A DNA stretch of 56,155 nt, taken from positions 1 to 56,155 of the forward strand of contig NZ_LZLQ01000142.1 in NCBI RefSeq assembly GCF_001673315.1, in the 5' to 3' direction. Both the position numbers and the translations under genes were made by a program. Within the stretch, counting starts at the first letter, position 1, and each line of letters begins with the position of its first letter. Below are positions 48,848 to 56,155 of the stretch, in pieces. The notes below the pieces were generated by a model, which worked only from the letters and a program-made list of their open reading frames with translations, did not search any database and was not told the origin of the DNA. Source of the stretch: Mycobacterium asiaticum. GTDB lineage: Bacteria > Actinomycetota > Actinomycetes > Mycobacteriales > Mycobacteriaceae.

Positions 48848-49993
48848 ATGACGAGGTTCCGGGTCGGAGTGAGTGATGGAATCCTCTCCGCGCGTCCCTA
48901 TGCCGAGGTGTTGACACGAGTCGGTTACCTCGGTGCAGTCGCGAACGGCGTCGACTCATTCTGGGTTCCAGATCACCTCAACCAGTTGTTTCCACGTTCG
49001 TTGTGGCAGCAAAAGTATTGTGGCGCAGCCAGACTAATTCCCAAGATCGATGCCGTCATGGAGCCCTGGACCATGCTCGGCCATACCGCGGCACGAAACC
49101 GACTCGGCCGGTTGCGGTTAGGGGTGGGCGTGACCGACACCGGCCGACGCAACCCGGCGGTCACCGCGCAGGCCGCAGCGACACTACACCTGCTCACCCG
49201 GGGCAGAGCGATTCTGGGTATCGGCCCCGGCGAGCGGGAGGGAAATGAGCCCTACGGCGTCGAGTGGTCCAAACCTGTCGCACGCTTCGAAGAAGCGATG
49301 GCGACCATCCGCGCGCTGTGGAATTCCGGTGGAGAACTGGTCAACCGGGACTCTCCGTACTTTCCGTTGCGCAACGCGGTATTCGACCTGGCGCCCTACG
49401 GCGGCAAGTGGCCCGAAATCTGGATCGGCGCGCACGGTCCGCGCATGCTGCGTGCCGTGGGGCGGTACGGGGATGCCTACTTTCCGGCCTTCCCCCATCC
49501 GCCCGCGGACTACGCCCAGCGATTGGACGCCGTCCGGAACGCGGCCTCGGACGCAGGTCGCGACCCGATGTCCATCCTGCCGGCGCTGCAACTGTTCGTG
49601 GTGACCGGTCGCACACGCGACGATGTCGAGGAAGCACTTGATTCTCAGACGTTGCGGATCTTCGGATTGAACGCGTCCGACGAGATGTTCGTTCGCCGAG
49701 GCGCTCAGCACCCGCTGGGGGCGGGGTTCTCCGGCGCGCAAGACTTGGTGCCCCAGGACATGGACGAGCCGACGGCCCTGTCGCATGCCGCCAAGATCCC
49801 GCCTGCGGTGGTGCGGGACTTTCTGGTGAACGGAACACCCGCCGAAATCGTCGAGCAAGTCGCGCAGTGGCGCGACGGGGGAGTCCGTTATGTGGTGCTG
49901 GTGAATCTGAGCACCATGCAGAAGAGTTTGCGCAAGGGGCTCATGGCGACGACGTCGTTCAACAAGATCGTACGGGCACTCAAGAAGCTGTAG
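48848..49993 (+). CDS. F420-dependent luciferase-like reductase (Rv2951c-like)
   Basis: A 381-residue LLM-class protein, the same length as M. tuberculosis Rv2951c, the phthiodiolone ketoreductase. Long blocks look nearly identical by memory: VTDTGRRNPAVTAQAAATLH, LTRGRAILGIGPGEREGNEP and RFEEAMATIRALWNS. It probably reduces a keto group of a lipid using coenzyme F420. No polyketide synthase genes or other phthiocerol dimycocerosate genes are nearby, so it is an isolated paralogue whose substrate may differ. GAGAGGG precedes the ATG. Confidence 0.88.
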   Translation: MTRFRVGVSDGILSARPYAEVLTRVGYLGAVANGVDSFWVPDHLNQLFPRSLWQQKYCGAARLIPKIDAVMEPWTMLGHTAARNRLGRLRLGVGVTDTGRRNPAVTAQAAATLHLLTRGRAILGIGPGEREGNEPYGVEWSKPVARFEEAMATIRALWNSGGELVNRDSPYFPLRNAVFDLAPYGGKWPEIWIGAHGPRMLRAVGRYGDAYFPAFPHPPADYAQRLDAVRNAASDAGRDPMSILPALQLFVVTGRTRDDVEEALDSQTLRIFGLNASDEMFVRRGAQHPLGAGFSGAQDLVPQDMDEPTALSHAAKIPPAVVRDFLVNGTPAEIVEQVAQWRDGGVRYVVLVNLSTMQKSLRKGLMATTSFNKIVRALKKL

Positions 49994-50025
49994 AGCGGGG
50001 CGTATCGAGTAAGCTGCCCAACACC

Positions 50026-50637
50026 ATGGCATTTCGTATCGGGGTAAGCATCGCGACAGGCGTGCTGGCGCTGGCCGCAGCCGTCGCGGCGCCACCGGCC
50101 GCGGCCGATCCCGGCGAGGTGCTGCCCCCGCTCGCATCCACCGGCGGCGGACCCATCATCGGTGGGGGCGACGAGGCGGCCCAGAACCGAATCATGATGC
50201 AGCTCACCAACATCGGTCCCGCCGATGTGCCGCAGGCCGACGGTGCGGACGCGGCATCCTTCATCATGGATTCGGCGGGGTTGACCGATCCCCGCTTCAG
50301 CTCTCCCTTCGTTCCGCTGCGGCGGGCGTTGGGATGCCAGAAAGACAACACCTCATTCGGGGCGCGCGCCTACCGCCGGGCCGACGGGCAATGGGGCGGC
50401 GCCGCGCTCGTCATCGCCAAGAGTGCGACGGCTGACCTCGAGGCGCTGACAAGCTGTGTCAAGTCGATATGGCCCGGATCCACTGTCGGCGGGATGTGCG
50501 CCAACGGGTGGACCTATCCGACGTCCGGCGAAAACCACCGCCCGGAGACCTATTACATCTTGCTGGCCGGCACTTCCGGCGACTTCTGCGGCGCGTTCAA
50601 CGCGAACTACGCCAACTACGCAACGCCTTGGCCCTGA
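50026..50637 (+). CDS. Secreted Cys-containing protein of unknown function
   Basis: A 203-residue protein with a clear Sec signal peptide (VSIATGVLALAAAVAA, cleavage after AAA before DPG). The mature part has four Cys (LGCQKD, TSCVKS, GGMCANG, DFCGAF), likely two disulfides. No family is recognised. A TAAGCT hexamer at 50010-50015 could be a -10 giving a very short leader. It converges with the LprB-like lipoprotein gene nine bases away. Confidence 0.8.
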   Translation: MAFRIGVSIATGVLALAAAVAAPPAAADPGEVLPPLASTGGGPIIGGGDEAAQNRIMMQLTNIGPADVPQADGADAASFIMDSAGLTDPRFSSPFVPLRRALGCQKDNTSFGARAYRRADGQWGGAALVIAKSATADLEALTSCVKSIWPGSTVGGMCANGWTYPTSGENHRPETYYILLAGTSGDFCGAFNANYANYATPWP

Positions 50638-50646
50638 CCGGTCCGG

Positions 50647-51183
50647 TCATTTCACTGCCGCGATGGTCCGGCGGGACAGTTCGGTGGCGATCTCACACGG
50701 ATCGGGGAACGGTTTCCTGACGAATTGGATTGACCACTCGAAGAAGTCGTCCTGATATTGGATGCCGATATCGCAGAGTCGGGTGCCAAGCCGGTCGGTT
50801 GCAACTGCGATGTAACCGGTGTGCCCGTCGATGGTGATGTCGTTGACCGAGGAGCGGCTGAGGTCCTCGTTCTTGCGTTCGCGACCGATAGGGCTACCGC
50901 GAAACCAGCTGAAGGAGAACCAGGGGCCGTCGATGCGGCCGTTCACCAGCCATTGACAGCCCAACGAGTTATGCGCGGTGACGACCAGTCCCGCGACCCC
51001 GGTGAGTTGTGCAATGGTCTGGTCGGTCACGCCGCCACAGTCGGGGAAGAGCGGGCCGTGCATCGCCTGCTTCGTGGTGGTCGAAGCTGGGGAAGATAGG
51101 TTGGCGGGCTGGTGTGAACCGCCGGGGCAGGCGGTCAACAGCGGCAGTAGGGCCAGGATGAGGTAGCGGCGGTCTCGGAGCAT
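50647..51183 (-). CDS. DUF3558 lipoprotein, LprB-like
   Basis: A 178-residue lipoprotein from the ATG at 51183, with signal LALLPLLTAC. The mature sequence closely resembles M. tuberculosis LprB (Rv1274) by memory: CGGVTDQTIAQLT, NSLGCQWL, FSFSWFRGSPIGRERK and the SVNDITIDGHTGYIA block. Function is unknown. In M. tuberculosis LprB sits beside LprC; no LprC-like gene is here, so this may be an extra paralogue. It converges with a secreted protein gene. Confidence 0.85.
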   Translation of the reverse strand: MLRDRRYLILALLPLLTACPGGSHQPANLSSPASTTTKQAMHGPLFPDCGGVTDQTIAQLTGVAGLVVTAHNSLGCQWLVNGRIDGPWFSFSWFRGSPIGRERKNEDLSRSSVNDITIDGHTGYIAVATDRLGTRLCDIGIQYQDDFFEWSIQFVRKPFPDPCEIATELSRRTIAAVK

Positions 51184-51260
51184 CTCAGCACTCACCGAGC
51201 AAGAGCACCGGTCATCCACCTCTCATGGTGTCGCCGGAGCGACTGTAGTTGTGCCGCAGG

Positions 51261-51290
51261 GCTTCTCCAAGCTTCTGCAAACTTCTCCGA
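51261..51290. repeat. Three 10-bp direct repeats upstream of the LprB-like gene
   Basis: GCTTCTCCAA, GCTTCTGCAA and ACTTCTCCGA follow each other without gap, 78-107 bases before the LprB-like ATG. One-turn spacing could suit a response regulator; it may be chance. The rest of the 246-base gap to 51430 holds no recognised feature. Confidence 0.5.
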
Positions 51291-51429
51291 GCCATGCGGT
51301 CCGTGACGAGTTCGGCGGGCAGTGCAAATCCCGCGCAGAACGCGACCCGCGGTTACCGCCACCATGCCTACATCTTCGCTGATCGACTGTCAGATCACGC
51401 ATTCATTGACGCGCGTGACTAGCAAAGCC

Positions 51430-52533
51430 TCAGCATGAGGGTGTCTTCACCAATCGGCAGATGGCGTCAGCTGCCGCTTCGGCGCCATCGCGCCGGCGGA
51501 TCTGTTCGCCCAGCAGGCCGGCAGCTTCGCGGTAGCGCTGGTCCCCCAACACGGCAGTCACGGCAGCGCGAATGCGTTGCGCGCCGGCGCTCTTGGGTAG
51601 CAGCATCCCGGCACCCGCTCGCTGTATCGCCGCACCCACACGCTTCTGATCGATCAGCCCGTTGGCCGGCATGATCACCAGGGGGACACCGAAAGACAGC
51701 GCGCGCATGGCTGTGCTGTGTCCGCCGTGACCGATTACCAGCGAGGCCGTCGCCAAAACCTCGTCGTGGTCCAGCCATCGGTGAATTGTTGCGTTGGCAG
51801 GTACGCGCAGACCGCTGCCGTCAATGGCGGGTCCGACTGTCACCGCCGCCCGTATCGGCAGACCTTCGACCGCGTCGAGTATGTGCTGCAGCATGCGACG
51901 TTGACCGGCGTATGCGCAGGTACTCAGGCTGATAAGGACATGCGGAACAGGCCGCGGTTGTGACTGCGTCGGCACGCCCTGCCACACCACACCAACATGG
52001 TGCACTGGCGGCACACCGCGGACGGGATCCAGATCCGCACGCGCAGCGACGATCTGGAGCGCTCCATTGTGTTCGGCCCCCAGGGGTCGGACGCCTCGAA
52101 GACGTAGCAGCCAGCCGAGCGGTCCCGCGGCCGCATCTTGGACCGCGCGGTAGAAGCAGTGCACGAATACCACAGTGGGAAGGCCGGCCGCCACGACATC
52201 CGCTGATGCGGCCGTCAGCAGCATGTCGACGACAACGACGTCCGCGCCGTGGTGCCGCGCCGCGGCGATGATGTCGCGGCTGAACCGGCGATCGGTGATC
52301 ACCCGGGCGATTCCACCCATGACGCCGGTACCCCGACTACGCCGACAGGGATCGAATTGTGTTCCTGTACTGAACGATTCGAAGTCGAACCCGGCATCGC
52401 GCAACCGGTCCGCAACCCCGTCGTGGCCCAGGAACCGGACCTGTACGCCGCGACTGCGCAACGCACGAGCGACGCCTAGTTGCGGAGGGATGTTGCCACC
52501 CCCGTCGACCACGGCGAAAAGCACCTTCATCAT
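51430..52533 (-). CDS. MGT/UGT-type glycosyltransferase
   Basis: A 367-residue GT-B glycosyltransferase of the family that glycosylates macrolides, sterols or lipids. The C-terminal nucleotide-sugar site is VIGHGGHSTAMRALSFGVPL with the conserved HGGxxT pattern. The N-terminal KVLFAVVDGGGNIPPQLGVA is the acceptor-side start. Its first ATG overlaps the stop of the upstream TetR gene (ATGATGA), so the two are coupled. Acceptor and sugar are unknown. Mycobacterial homologues act on glycopeptidolipids or small hydrophobic compounds. Confidence 0.88.
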   Translation of the reverse strand: MMKVLFAVVDGGGNIPPQLGVARALRSRGVQVRFLGHDGVADRLRDAGFDFESFSTGTQFDPCRRSRGTGVMGGIARVITDRRFSRDIIAAARHHGADVVVVDMLLTAASADVVAAGLPTVVFVHCFYRAVQDAAAGPLGWLLRLRGVRPLGAEHNGALQIVAARADLDPVRGVPPVHHVGVVWQGVPTQSQPRPVPHVLISLSTCAYAGQRRMLQHILDAVEGLPIRAAVTVGPAIDGSGLRVPANATIHRWLDHDEVLATASLVIGHGGHSTAMRALSFGVPLVIMPANGLIDQKRVGAAIQRAGAGMLLPKSAGAQRIRAAVTAVLGDQRYREAAGLLGEQIRRRDGAEAAADAICRLVKTPSC

Positions 52534-53129
52534 TCGGTCCGCTGCAATGCGGTGAGGACGGCGCCCGTCATGAACTGCATACGGTCACAAACGTCTTCGA
52601 CAGTTAAACCGCGGTCGAGCCGCAGCAGTTTCCAGCAATACACGTCCGTCGACACCACCAGCGCGTCGATCATGCGATCGCGGACAGGGGATTCGGTAGG
52701 CAAACCCGCGTCGAAGACCTGCGCAACCCATTCCCGGTGCAGTAGCCGGCCGTCGTCGCACATCAGTCGGGCGCGCGGTTCTTCGTGCTCCTCGGCAAGC
52801 AAACCCAGAACCATGGCGCCCCGATTCTCGTAGTGCTCGACGAGCGCGGCTATCGCCTGTGCCGGCTCGCCCGGCGGAACGGCGCGCTCGGCCACGGTAT
52901 CCGCCCTTGCCATAGCCCAGGTGGCATCGATGAGTGCTTCCCGACTGCCGAAGTGGCGCAACACTGTTTTGACGGTGACGCCGGCGCGCTCGGCAACCGC
53001 CTTGAGGGTGACGTCCAGCGATCGTCGCGCGGCAACGACGGACAAGGCTGCCGCCATGATGGAGTCACGGGTCGCTTGCGTGGCTTCCTTGCGGGCCCGC
53101 ATCTCATAGCGTCGCGATTTGGTGTCCAT
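52530..53129 (-). CDS. TetR-family regulator of the glycosyltransferase
   Basis: A 199-residue TetR protein using the ATG at 53129 (MDTKSRR). ATG at 53141 and an upstream GTG are alternatives, but the former would lie inside the palindrome at 53139-53158. The helix-turn-helix is TLKAVAERAGVTVKTVLRHF. It shares a transcript with the glycosyltransferase, whose start overlaps its stop, so it probably autoregulates both. Confidence 0.88.
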   Translation of the reverse strand: MDTKSRRYEMRARKEATQATRDSIMAAALSVVAARRSLDVTLKAVAERAGVTVKTVLRHFGSREALIDATWAMARADTVAERAVPPGEPAQAIAALVEHYENRGAMVLGLLAEEHEEPRARLMCDDGRLLHREWVAQVFDAGLPTESPVRDRMIDALVVSTDVYCWKLLRLDRGLTVEDVCDRMQFMTGAVLTALQRTE

Positions 53130-53138
53130 GTTGATGTA

Positions 53139-53158
53139 CATGAAATCACAGTTTCGTG
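53139..53158. promoter_or_regulatory. Candidate autoregulatory operator CATGAAA-N6-TTTCGTG
   Basis: The arms match at 6 of 7 positions. It lies 10 bases upstream of the preferred tetR start. GTGTCCAT (53123-53130) and ATGGACAC (53168-53175) flank it as a wider 8-bp inverted repeat. Confidence 0.4.
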
Positions 53159-53233
53159 TCACCCACAATGGACACTAATATCCGAAGGGGGACCGACGGG
53201 CGCCGAGCACTACGCGTCAATGACTTTGGGCGG

Positions 53234-53280
53234 CTTCAGGAACTCAGGGGGTCTTCAGGAACTCAGGGGGTCTTCAGGAA
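53234..53280. repeat. 19-bp tandem duplication spanning the deacetylase stop codon
   Basis: CTTCAGGAACTCAGGGGGT occurs at 53234-53252 and 53253-53271, with a 9-base third part at 53272-53280. The gene's stop (53263-53265) lies in the second copy, so the last residues FLKTP and a stop are repeated downstream. It looks like a recent slippage event. Confidence 0.9.
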
Positions 53281-54078
53281 TACGTCGTTGAAGGTGACGG
53301 TGCGCAACTTCCGCTCGCGAATGATCTCGACCAACTGCGGATAGACGTGAGTGACCGGCAGGTGGTTGAGGTGTCCGATCACGATGGCCTGCGGCGTGAA
53401 GTACTGGTCGGCCATCTTGACGATGTATTCCTCGGTGATCAGTGTCGAATCCGACAGGGAGCCCGACCACAGCACCGGAACGCTGTATCCAAGGTCCTCG
53501 GCCACCGAGTCCACGTCAGCGTTGTGCTTCGCATAGGGCGGTCGCCAATAGGGTTTGGCGGCAACGCCATACGTCTTCTTGAGGAATTCGTCGTTGCGCA
53601 TCAGCTGTTTGGCGATCTCGCCCCTCGGCAGCGTGGTCAGGTCAGGATGGGACCAGGTGTGGTTGCCCAATTCGATCTGCCCGGATTCGACCAGCGGCCG
53701 GAGTATGGACACGTTGTCGGTCCACGAGTCGTATGTGCCGTTGACGAAGAAAGTCAGCCGGATGCCGGTGTCCCTGGCGAACTGGGTGTAGGCACGGACC
53801 ACTTCGCTACTGGTGCCGTCATCGACCGTCAGTGCCAGCAGGTCGCCATCACCCGGAAGCTGGCTGAGCACGCCTCCGCCGGGAAGGCGCACGCGAGCCG
53901 TCGGAGGGGGCGGCGGGAGCAGGCCCGCGGCGGTTGGTCCGGTGGGTGGCGCAAGCCCGGCGGGGGTTTGGGCGAAGGTCCGCGGCTGGGGATCGACCAT
54001 GCACCGCGCGAGACCCACGCTGGCAACGGTGGAGACAGCGAGGGAGCCAAGAAAACGGCGGCGGCTCAGGTCGGACAT
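53263..54078 (-). CDS. Tat-exported polysaccharide deacetylase (NodB domain)
   Basis: A 271-residue carbohydrate esterase 4 protein. The twin-arginine signal is SRRRFLG at residues 5-11, followed by a hydrophobic helix and a Pro-rich linker. The NodB metal motifs are TVDDG (Asp86, Asp87) and HTWSH (His140, His144), with RPPYAKHN as motif 3. It probably removes acetyl groups from peptidoglycan or another wall glycan outside the cytoplasm. A 19-bp duplication covers its 3' end. It is divergent from the SRPBCC gene over a 217-base gap without clear features. Confidence 0.9.
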   Translation of the reverse strand: MSDLSRRRFLGSLAVSTVASVGLARCMVDPQPRTFAQTPAGLAPPTGPTAAGLLPPPPPTARVRLPGGGVLSQLPGDGDLLALTVDDGTSSEVVRAYTQFARDTGIRLTFFVNGTYDSWTDNVSILRPLVESGQIELGNHTWSHPDLTTLPRGEIAKQLMRNDEFLKKTYGVAAKPYWRPPYAKHNADVDSVAEDLGYSVPVLWSGSLSDSTLITEEYIVKMADQYFTPQAIVIGHLNHLPVTHVYPQLVEIIRERKLRTVTFNDVFLKTP

Positions 54079-54295
54079 GCGTCGGCCAAACTCGATCTCC
54101 CGGTGCGCCGCACAGCAGGCACGCCCGCATTCGGACGATTACCAGGCTTGACCAGCGACGACACCACAGCAGCGAACCGTACCACCATCGGCGTGAAATT
54201 CCCGGATGGAACGCCGGGCGAGCAGCCGTCTGTTTTTGCGATCACAAAGCTGCGACCCTGACTTCAGCGAAGGAGTGAACCGGAAGGAGTAACGA

Positions 54296-54769
54296 ATGAC
54301 TGTCACGGTTGTCGACGCCGGACCCCGCAGGGTGAGTCGAGCCGTCGAGGTGGCCGCACCGGCGAACGAACTGTTCGCGATGGCCGCCGATCCCCGGCGT
54401 CACAGTGAATTGGACGGATCGGGCACGGTTCGGGACAACGTCAAGGCGCCAGCCCAGCTCGGCGAAGGATCGAAATTCTCGACCAACATGCGCATGCTCG
54501 GAGTGCCTTATCGGATCACCAGTACGGTGACCGAGTTCACGCCGGACGAGGTGATCGAATGGCGGCACCCCCTTGGCCACCGCTGGCGGTGGCAGTTCGA
54601 GTCGCTCGCTCCGACCCGCACGCGGGTCACTGAGACCTTCGACTATCACGACGCCGGCAAGCTCAAGAACAAGTTGAAGTACTACGAGCGGATGGGGTTC
54701 GCAAAAGCCAACGCGACCGGCATCGAGTCCACGCTGACCAAGCTGCGCGATCGCTATGCGGCTGAGTAG
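54296..54769 (+). CDS. SRPBCC (START-like) domain protein
   Basis: A 157-residue protein of the polyketide-cyclase/ligand-transport superfamily. It shows the beta-alpha-beta start SRAVEVAAPANELFAMAADP, a WRHPLGHRWRWQFE strand pair, and the long C-terminal helix GIESTLTKLRDRY. Such proteins bind hydrophobic ligands. GGAAGGAG precedes the ATG. It converges with the cutinase gene across a hairpin-rich 143-base gap. No partner or substrate is evident. Confidence 0.85.
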   Translation: MTVTVVDAGPRRVSRAVEVAAPANELFAMAADPRRHSELDGSGTVRDNVKAPAQLGEGSKFSTNMRMLGVPYRITSTVTEFTPDEVIEWRHPLGHRWRWQFESLAPTRTRVTETFDYHDAGKLKNKLKYYERMGFAKANATGIESTLTKLRDRYAAE

Positions 54770-54803
54770 CTCTCACGCCGTCGGTTGCGCACCTGGGCCC
54801 GTT

Positions 54804-54827
54804 GCCGAGTGCTTGATCTTTCTCGGC
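54804..54827. terminator. Hairpin GCCGAG-N12-CTCGGC
   Basis: Perfect 6-bp arms lie 34 bases after the SRPBCC stop, before a larger hairpin. The loop has TTGATCTTT. Confidence 0.4.
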
Positions 54828-54833
54828 TTCGCA

Positions 54834-54892
54834 GGTCTCAGGATCGGCGGTAGCCGAGCCAGTGGAACGGCTGCCCGCCTGACCCTGAGACC
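54834..54892. terminator. Bidirectional hairpin between SRPBCC and cutinase genes
   Basis: GGTCTCAGG (54834-54842) pairs perfectly with CCTGAGACC (54884-54892). Inner GGCGG/CCGCC and AGCCG/CGGCT pairs extend the stem with small internal loops. The position between convergent genes fits a shared terminator, though no T tract is seen. Confidence 0.6.
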
Positions 54893-54912
54893 GTGAAATC
54901 AGTCGCGGACGT

Positions 54913-55659
54913 TCATTCCCCGAAACCGGGCGGCGGCACCGGGGCCGGTGAGCCCCCACCGAGGCGACTGGCGGCAAAAGCTGCACCCTGGTCAATCATC
55001 GCGCCGTTGTCCGCGTAGGTGTTGTGCGCGGCGAAGTTCAATCCTTGGGAGCACACCGGGTCGTCGGTGGCGCAGACCTTCATCGTCTTTGCCTGATACA
55101 GCGGGCCGATGGCTACCGGCGGTTGGCCGAGGAATTCCATGGCCCGGACATTCGGAAGCCCGAACAGGACAACCGAGGAGACGTGGTCAGCCACAGCGGG
55201 ATCCAGTGGTTTCGGCACGGTCGCCGGGTCGATGCCGTCCGGCACCGCGGCCGATGTCACAAAGCCCATCACAGCCGCGCCCTGCGAGAAACCGCCAAGC
55301 ACCATCTTGGTCTTGGGGCAGCTGGCCGCCATTGAGTTGACGTGAGCGCCGGCGTCGCGAACGCCGTCCACACCGGTCGCCCATTCATCGCTGGCCGGGT
55401 AATTGACGGGATAGACCTCCATCGACTGCGCACCGAGGCGCGGCCGCAGGTTGTCGACGAACGCTTGACCCGTCGGGCCGACACCAGGTTCCTCGCCGGT
55501 GCCGCGGGCGAAAACGACCTCGACATCGGGACACGCGGCTGCCGCGGTGGGAACGGGCAAGCCGGGAATTACGGAAGCACACAGACCCGAAGCTGCGACT
55601 GCCGCGGGAGCAAGGAAACGAACGAGTTGACGTGCATTCATGACGCAGTATGTGCCCAC
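54913..55659 (-). CDS. Cutinase-like secreted esterase
   Basis: A 248-residue cutinase (CULP) family serine esterase. The start is probably GTG at 55659, seven bases after AGGAGG; the ATG at 55641 lacks such a site. A signal peptide follows, ending AAAACPDVEV. The nucleophile elbow is GGFSQGAAV, the disulfide Cys are in ACPDV and SCPKT, and the acid/His region has CATDDPVC and FAAHNTYAD. Mycobacterial cutinases hydrolyse medium- to long-chain esters outside the cell. The Pro-rich C-terminus APVPPPGF is common in exported members. Confidence 0.92.
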   Translation of the reverse strand: MGTYCVMNARQLVRFLAPAAVAASGLCASVIPGLPVPTAAAACPDVEVVFARGTGEEPGVGPTGQAFVDNLRPRLGAQSMEVYPVNYPASDEWATGVDGVRDAGAHVNSMAASCPKTKMVLGGFSQGAAVMGFVTSAAVPDGIDPATVPKPLDPAVADHVSSVVLFGLPNVRAMEFLGQPPVAIGPLYQAKTMKVCATDDPVCSQGLNFAAHNTYADNGAMIDQGAAFAASRLGGGSPAPVPPPGFGE

Positions 55660-55790
55660 GGGATTACCTCCTAAAACAGCGATTTTCGACGGTCGGGCGA
55701 AATCATCAGCATAGGACGGTGACCAGCATAGACGCACTGTCCATAGCCCCGCTCGACCAACGGTAGGCAGCTGTGTTTCAGCCGCCCGGA

Positions 55791-56155
55791 TCAGGCCAGC
55801 CGGGCCTGGCCGAACAGCGTTCCCCGGATCAATCGCTTGACTGCATCCAGGGTGGCGTCATAGTCCTCGCCTGGCAGCCTGGCGGCTTGCTCGGACAGCC
55901 CGCGGGTGAGGGCGCAGATGGTTTCCACCGCCGGCGTGGCATTGCATGAGAGGGTCCCGGCGCGCTGCGCGTCCTCGACGATATCGGTGACGACGTCGCG
56001 TAGCGCCTTGGAACCCGGGTACCTCGGCCCGCTGCGCCCGGACTGCCTGGTGCTTTGCACCCGGGTGGCTTGCAGGAACGCGGCCAGGTGGGGAAAGTCG
56101 CGCATCAACTGTTTCGACTCGTCCAGCACCGCTTCGAGGCGCGCGATGGCGCCCT
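55791..56155 (-). CDS. TetR-family regulator, 5' part outside the window
   Basis: About 120 residues of a C-terminal TetR ligand domain, open to the window end. It begins GAIARLEAVLDESKQLMRDF and ends RLIRGTLFGQARLA. The helical pattern FPHLAAFLQATRVQST and VTDIVEDAQRAGTL is typical of the family; the helix-turn-helix lies beyond the window. It is upstream of the cutinase on the same strand but 131 bases apart, so joint transcription is uncertain. Confidence 0.75.
   Translation of the reverse strand, partial: GAIARLEAVLDESKQLMRDFPHLAAFLQATRVQSTRQSGRSGPRYPGSKALRDVVTDIVEDAQRAGTLSCNATPAVETICALTRGLSEQAARLPGEDYDATLDAVKRLIRGTLFGQARLA

Noticed and set aside
1..56155. Insertion sequences, prophage or integrated element
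   Set aside because: No transposase, integrase, terminal repeats or tRNA-flanking att duplication was found, and composition looks even by eye.

Overview
The window is high-GC, densely coded actinobacterial DNA and almost certainly chromosomal Mycobacterium. Signs are a 745-residue monomeric isocitrate dehydrogenase (Icd2 type), a permease/ATPase pair with the lengths of M. tuberculosis Rv0072/Rv0073, an Rv1625c-like adenylate cyclase, an LprB-like lipoprotein, a cutinase, a ketoreductase resembling Rv2951c, and many FadE, Ltp and TetR genes. Icd2 and the Rv0072/0073 pair are also near neighbours in M. tuberculosis, but the genes between them here differ. Rv comparisons are from memory, not from a search.

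Layout. 0-6.3 kb is a selenoprotein locus: the end of a formate-dehydrogenase-type iron-sulfur subunit, its NrfD membrane subunit, selD on the opposite strand, then tRNA-Sec (anticodon TCA), selA and selB. The divergent selD/tRNA-Sec promoter region is filled by seven copies of a 30-bp palindrome-containing repeat. 6.3-13.4 kb holds an adenylate cyclase, a kinase/acyl-CoA dehydrogenase pair, icd2 with a 24-bp perfect inverted repeat after it, and a lipoprotein hydrolase. 13.4-24.7 kb holds a flavoprotein/PP2C/P450 group, a cyclase-ATPase-LuxR giant regulator, a Rieske oxygenase/amidohydrolase operon with a clear palindromic operator, and an RsbW/STAS partner-switch pair. 24.9-31.1 kb holds an ABC exporter whose ATPase carries a cyclic-nucleotide-binding domain, a minicatalase/cytochrome b561 pair, and an acyltransferase/esterase pair.

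31.2-45.5 kb looks like a catabolic locus for a sterol-like or other branched acyl-CoA. It has a TetR gene divergent from a double-domain acyl-CoA dehydrogenase with a perfect 10+6+10 operator between them, two separate Ltp/DUF35 (aldolase-type) pairs, an aldehyde dehydrogenase, LacI and PadR regulators, an amidohydrolase, and a fused double CaiB/BaiF CoA-transferase. No enoyl-CoA hydratase is present here, so the pathway must use one from elsewhere. A decayed TetR remnant lies beside the intact TetR.

45.5-56.2 kb holds an SDR, an M19 dipeptidase homologue with an altered metal site, an alpha/beta hydrolase lacking the usual catalytic His with a TetR operator in front of it, an F420-dependent reductase, secreted proteins and lipoproteins, a TetR/glycosyltransferase operon, a Tat-exported polysaccharide deacetylase, an SRPBCC protein, a cutinase, and the 3' part of another TetR gene. 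No insertion sequence, CRISPR array, rRNA or phage gene was seen. No stretch over 300 bases is unexplained.
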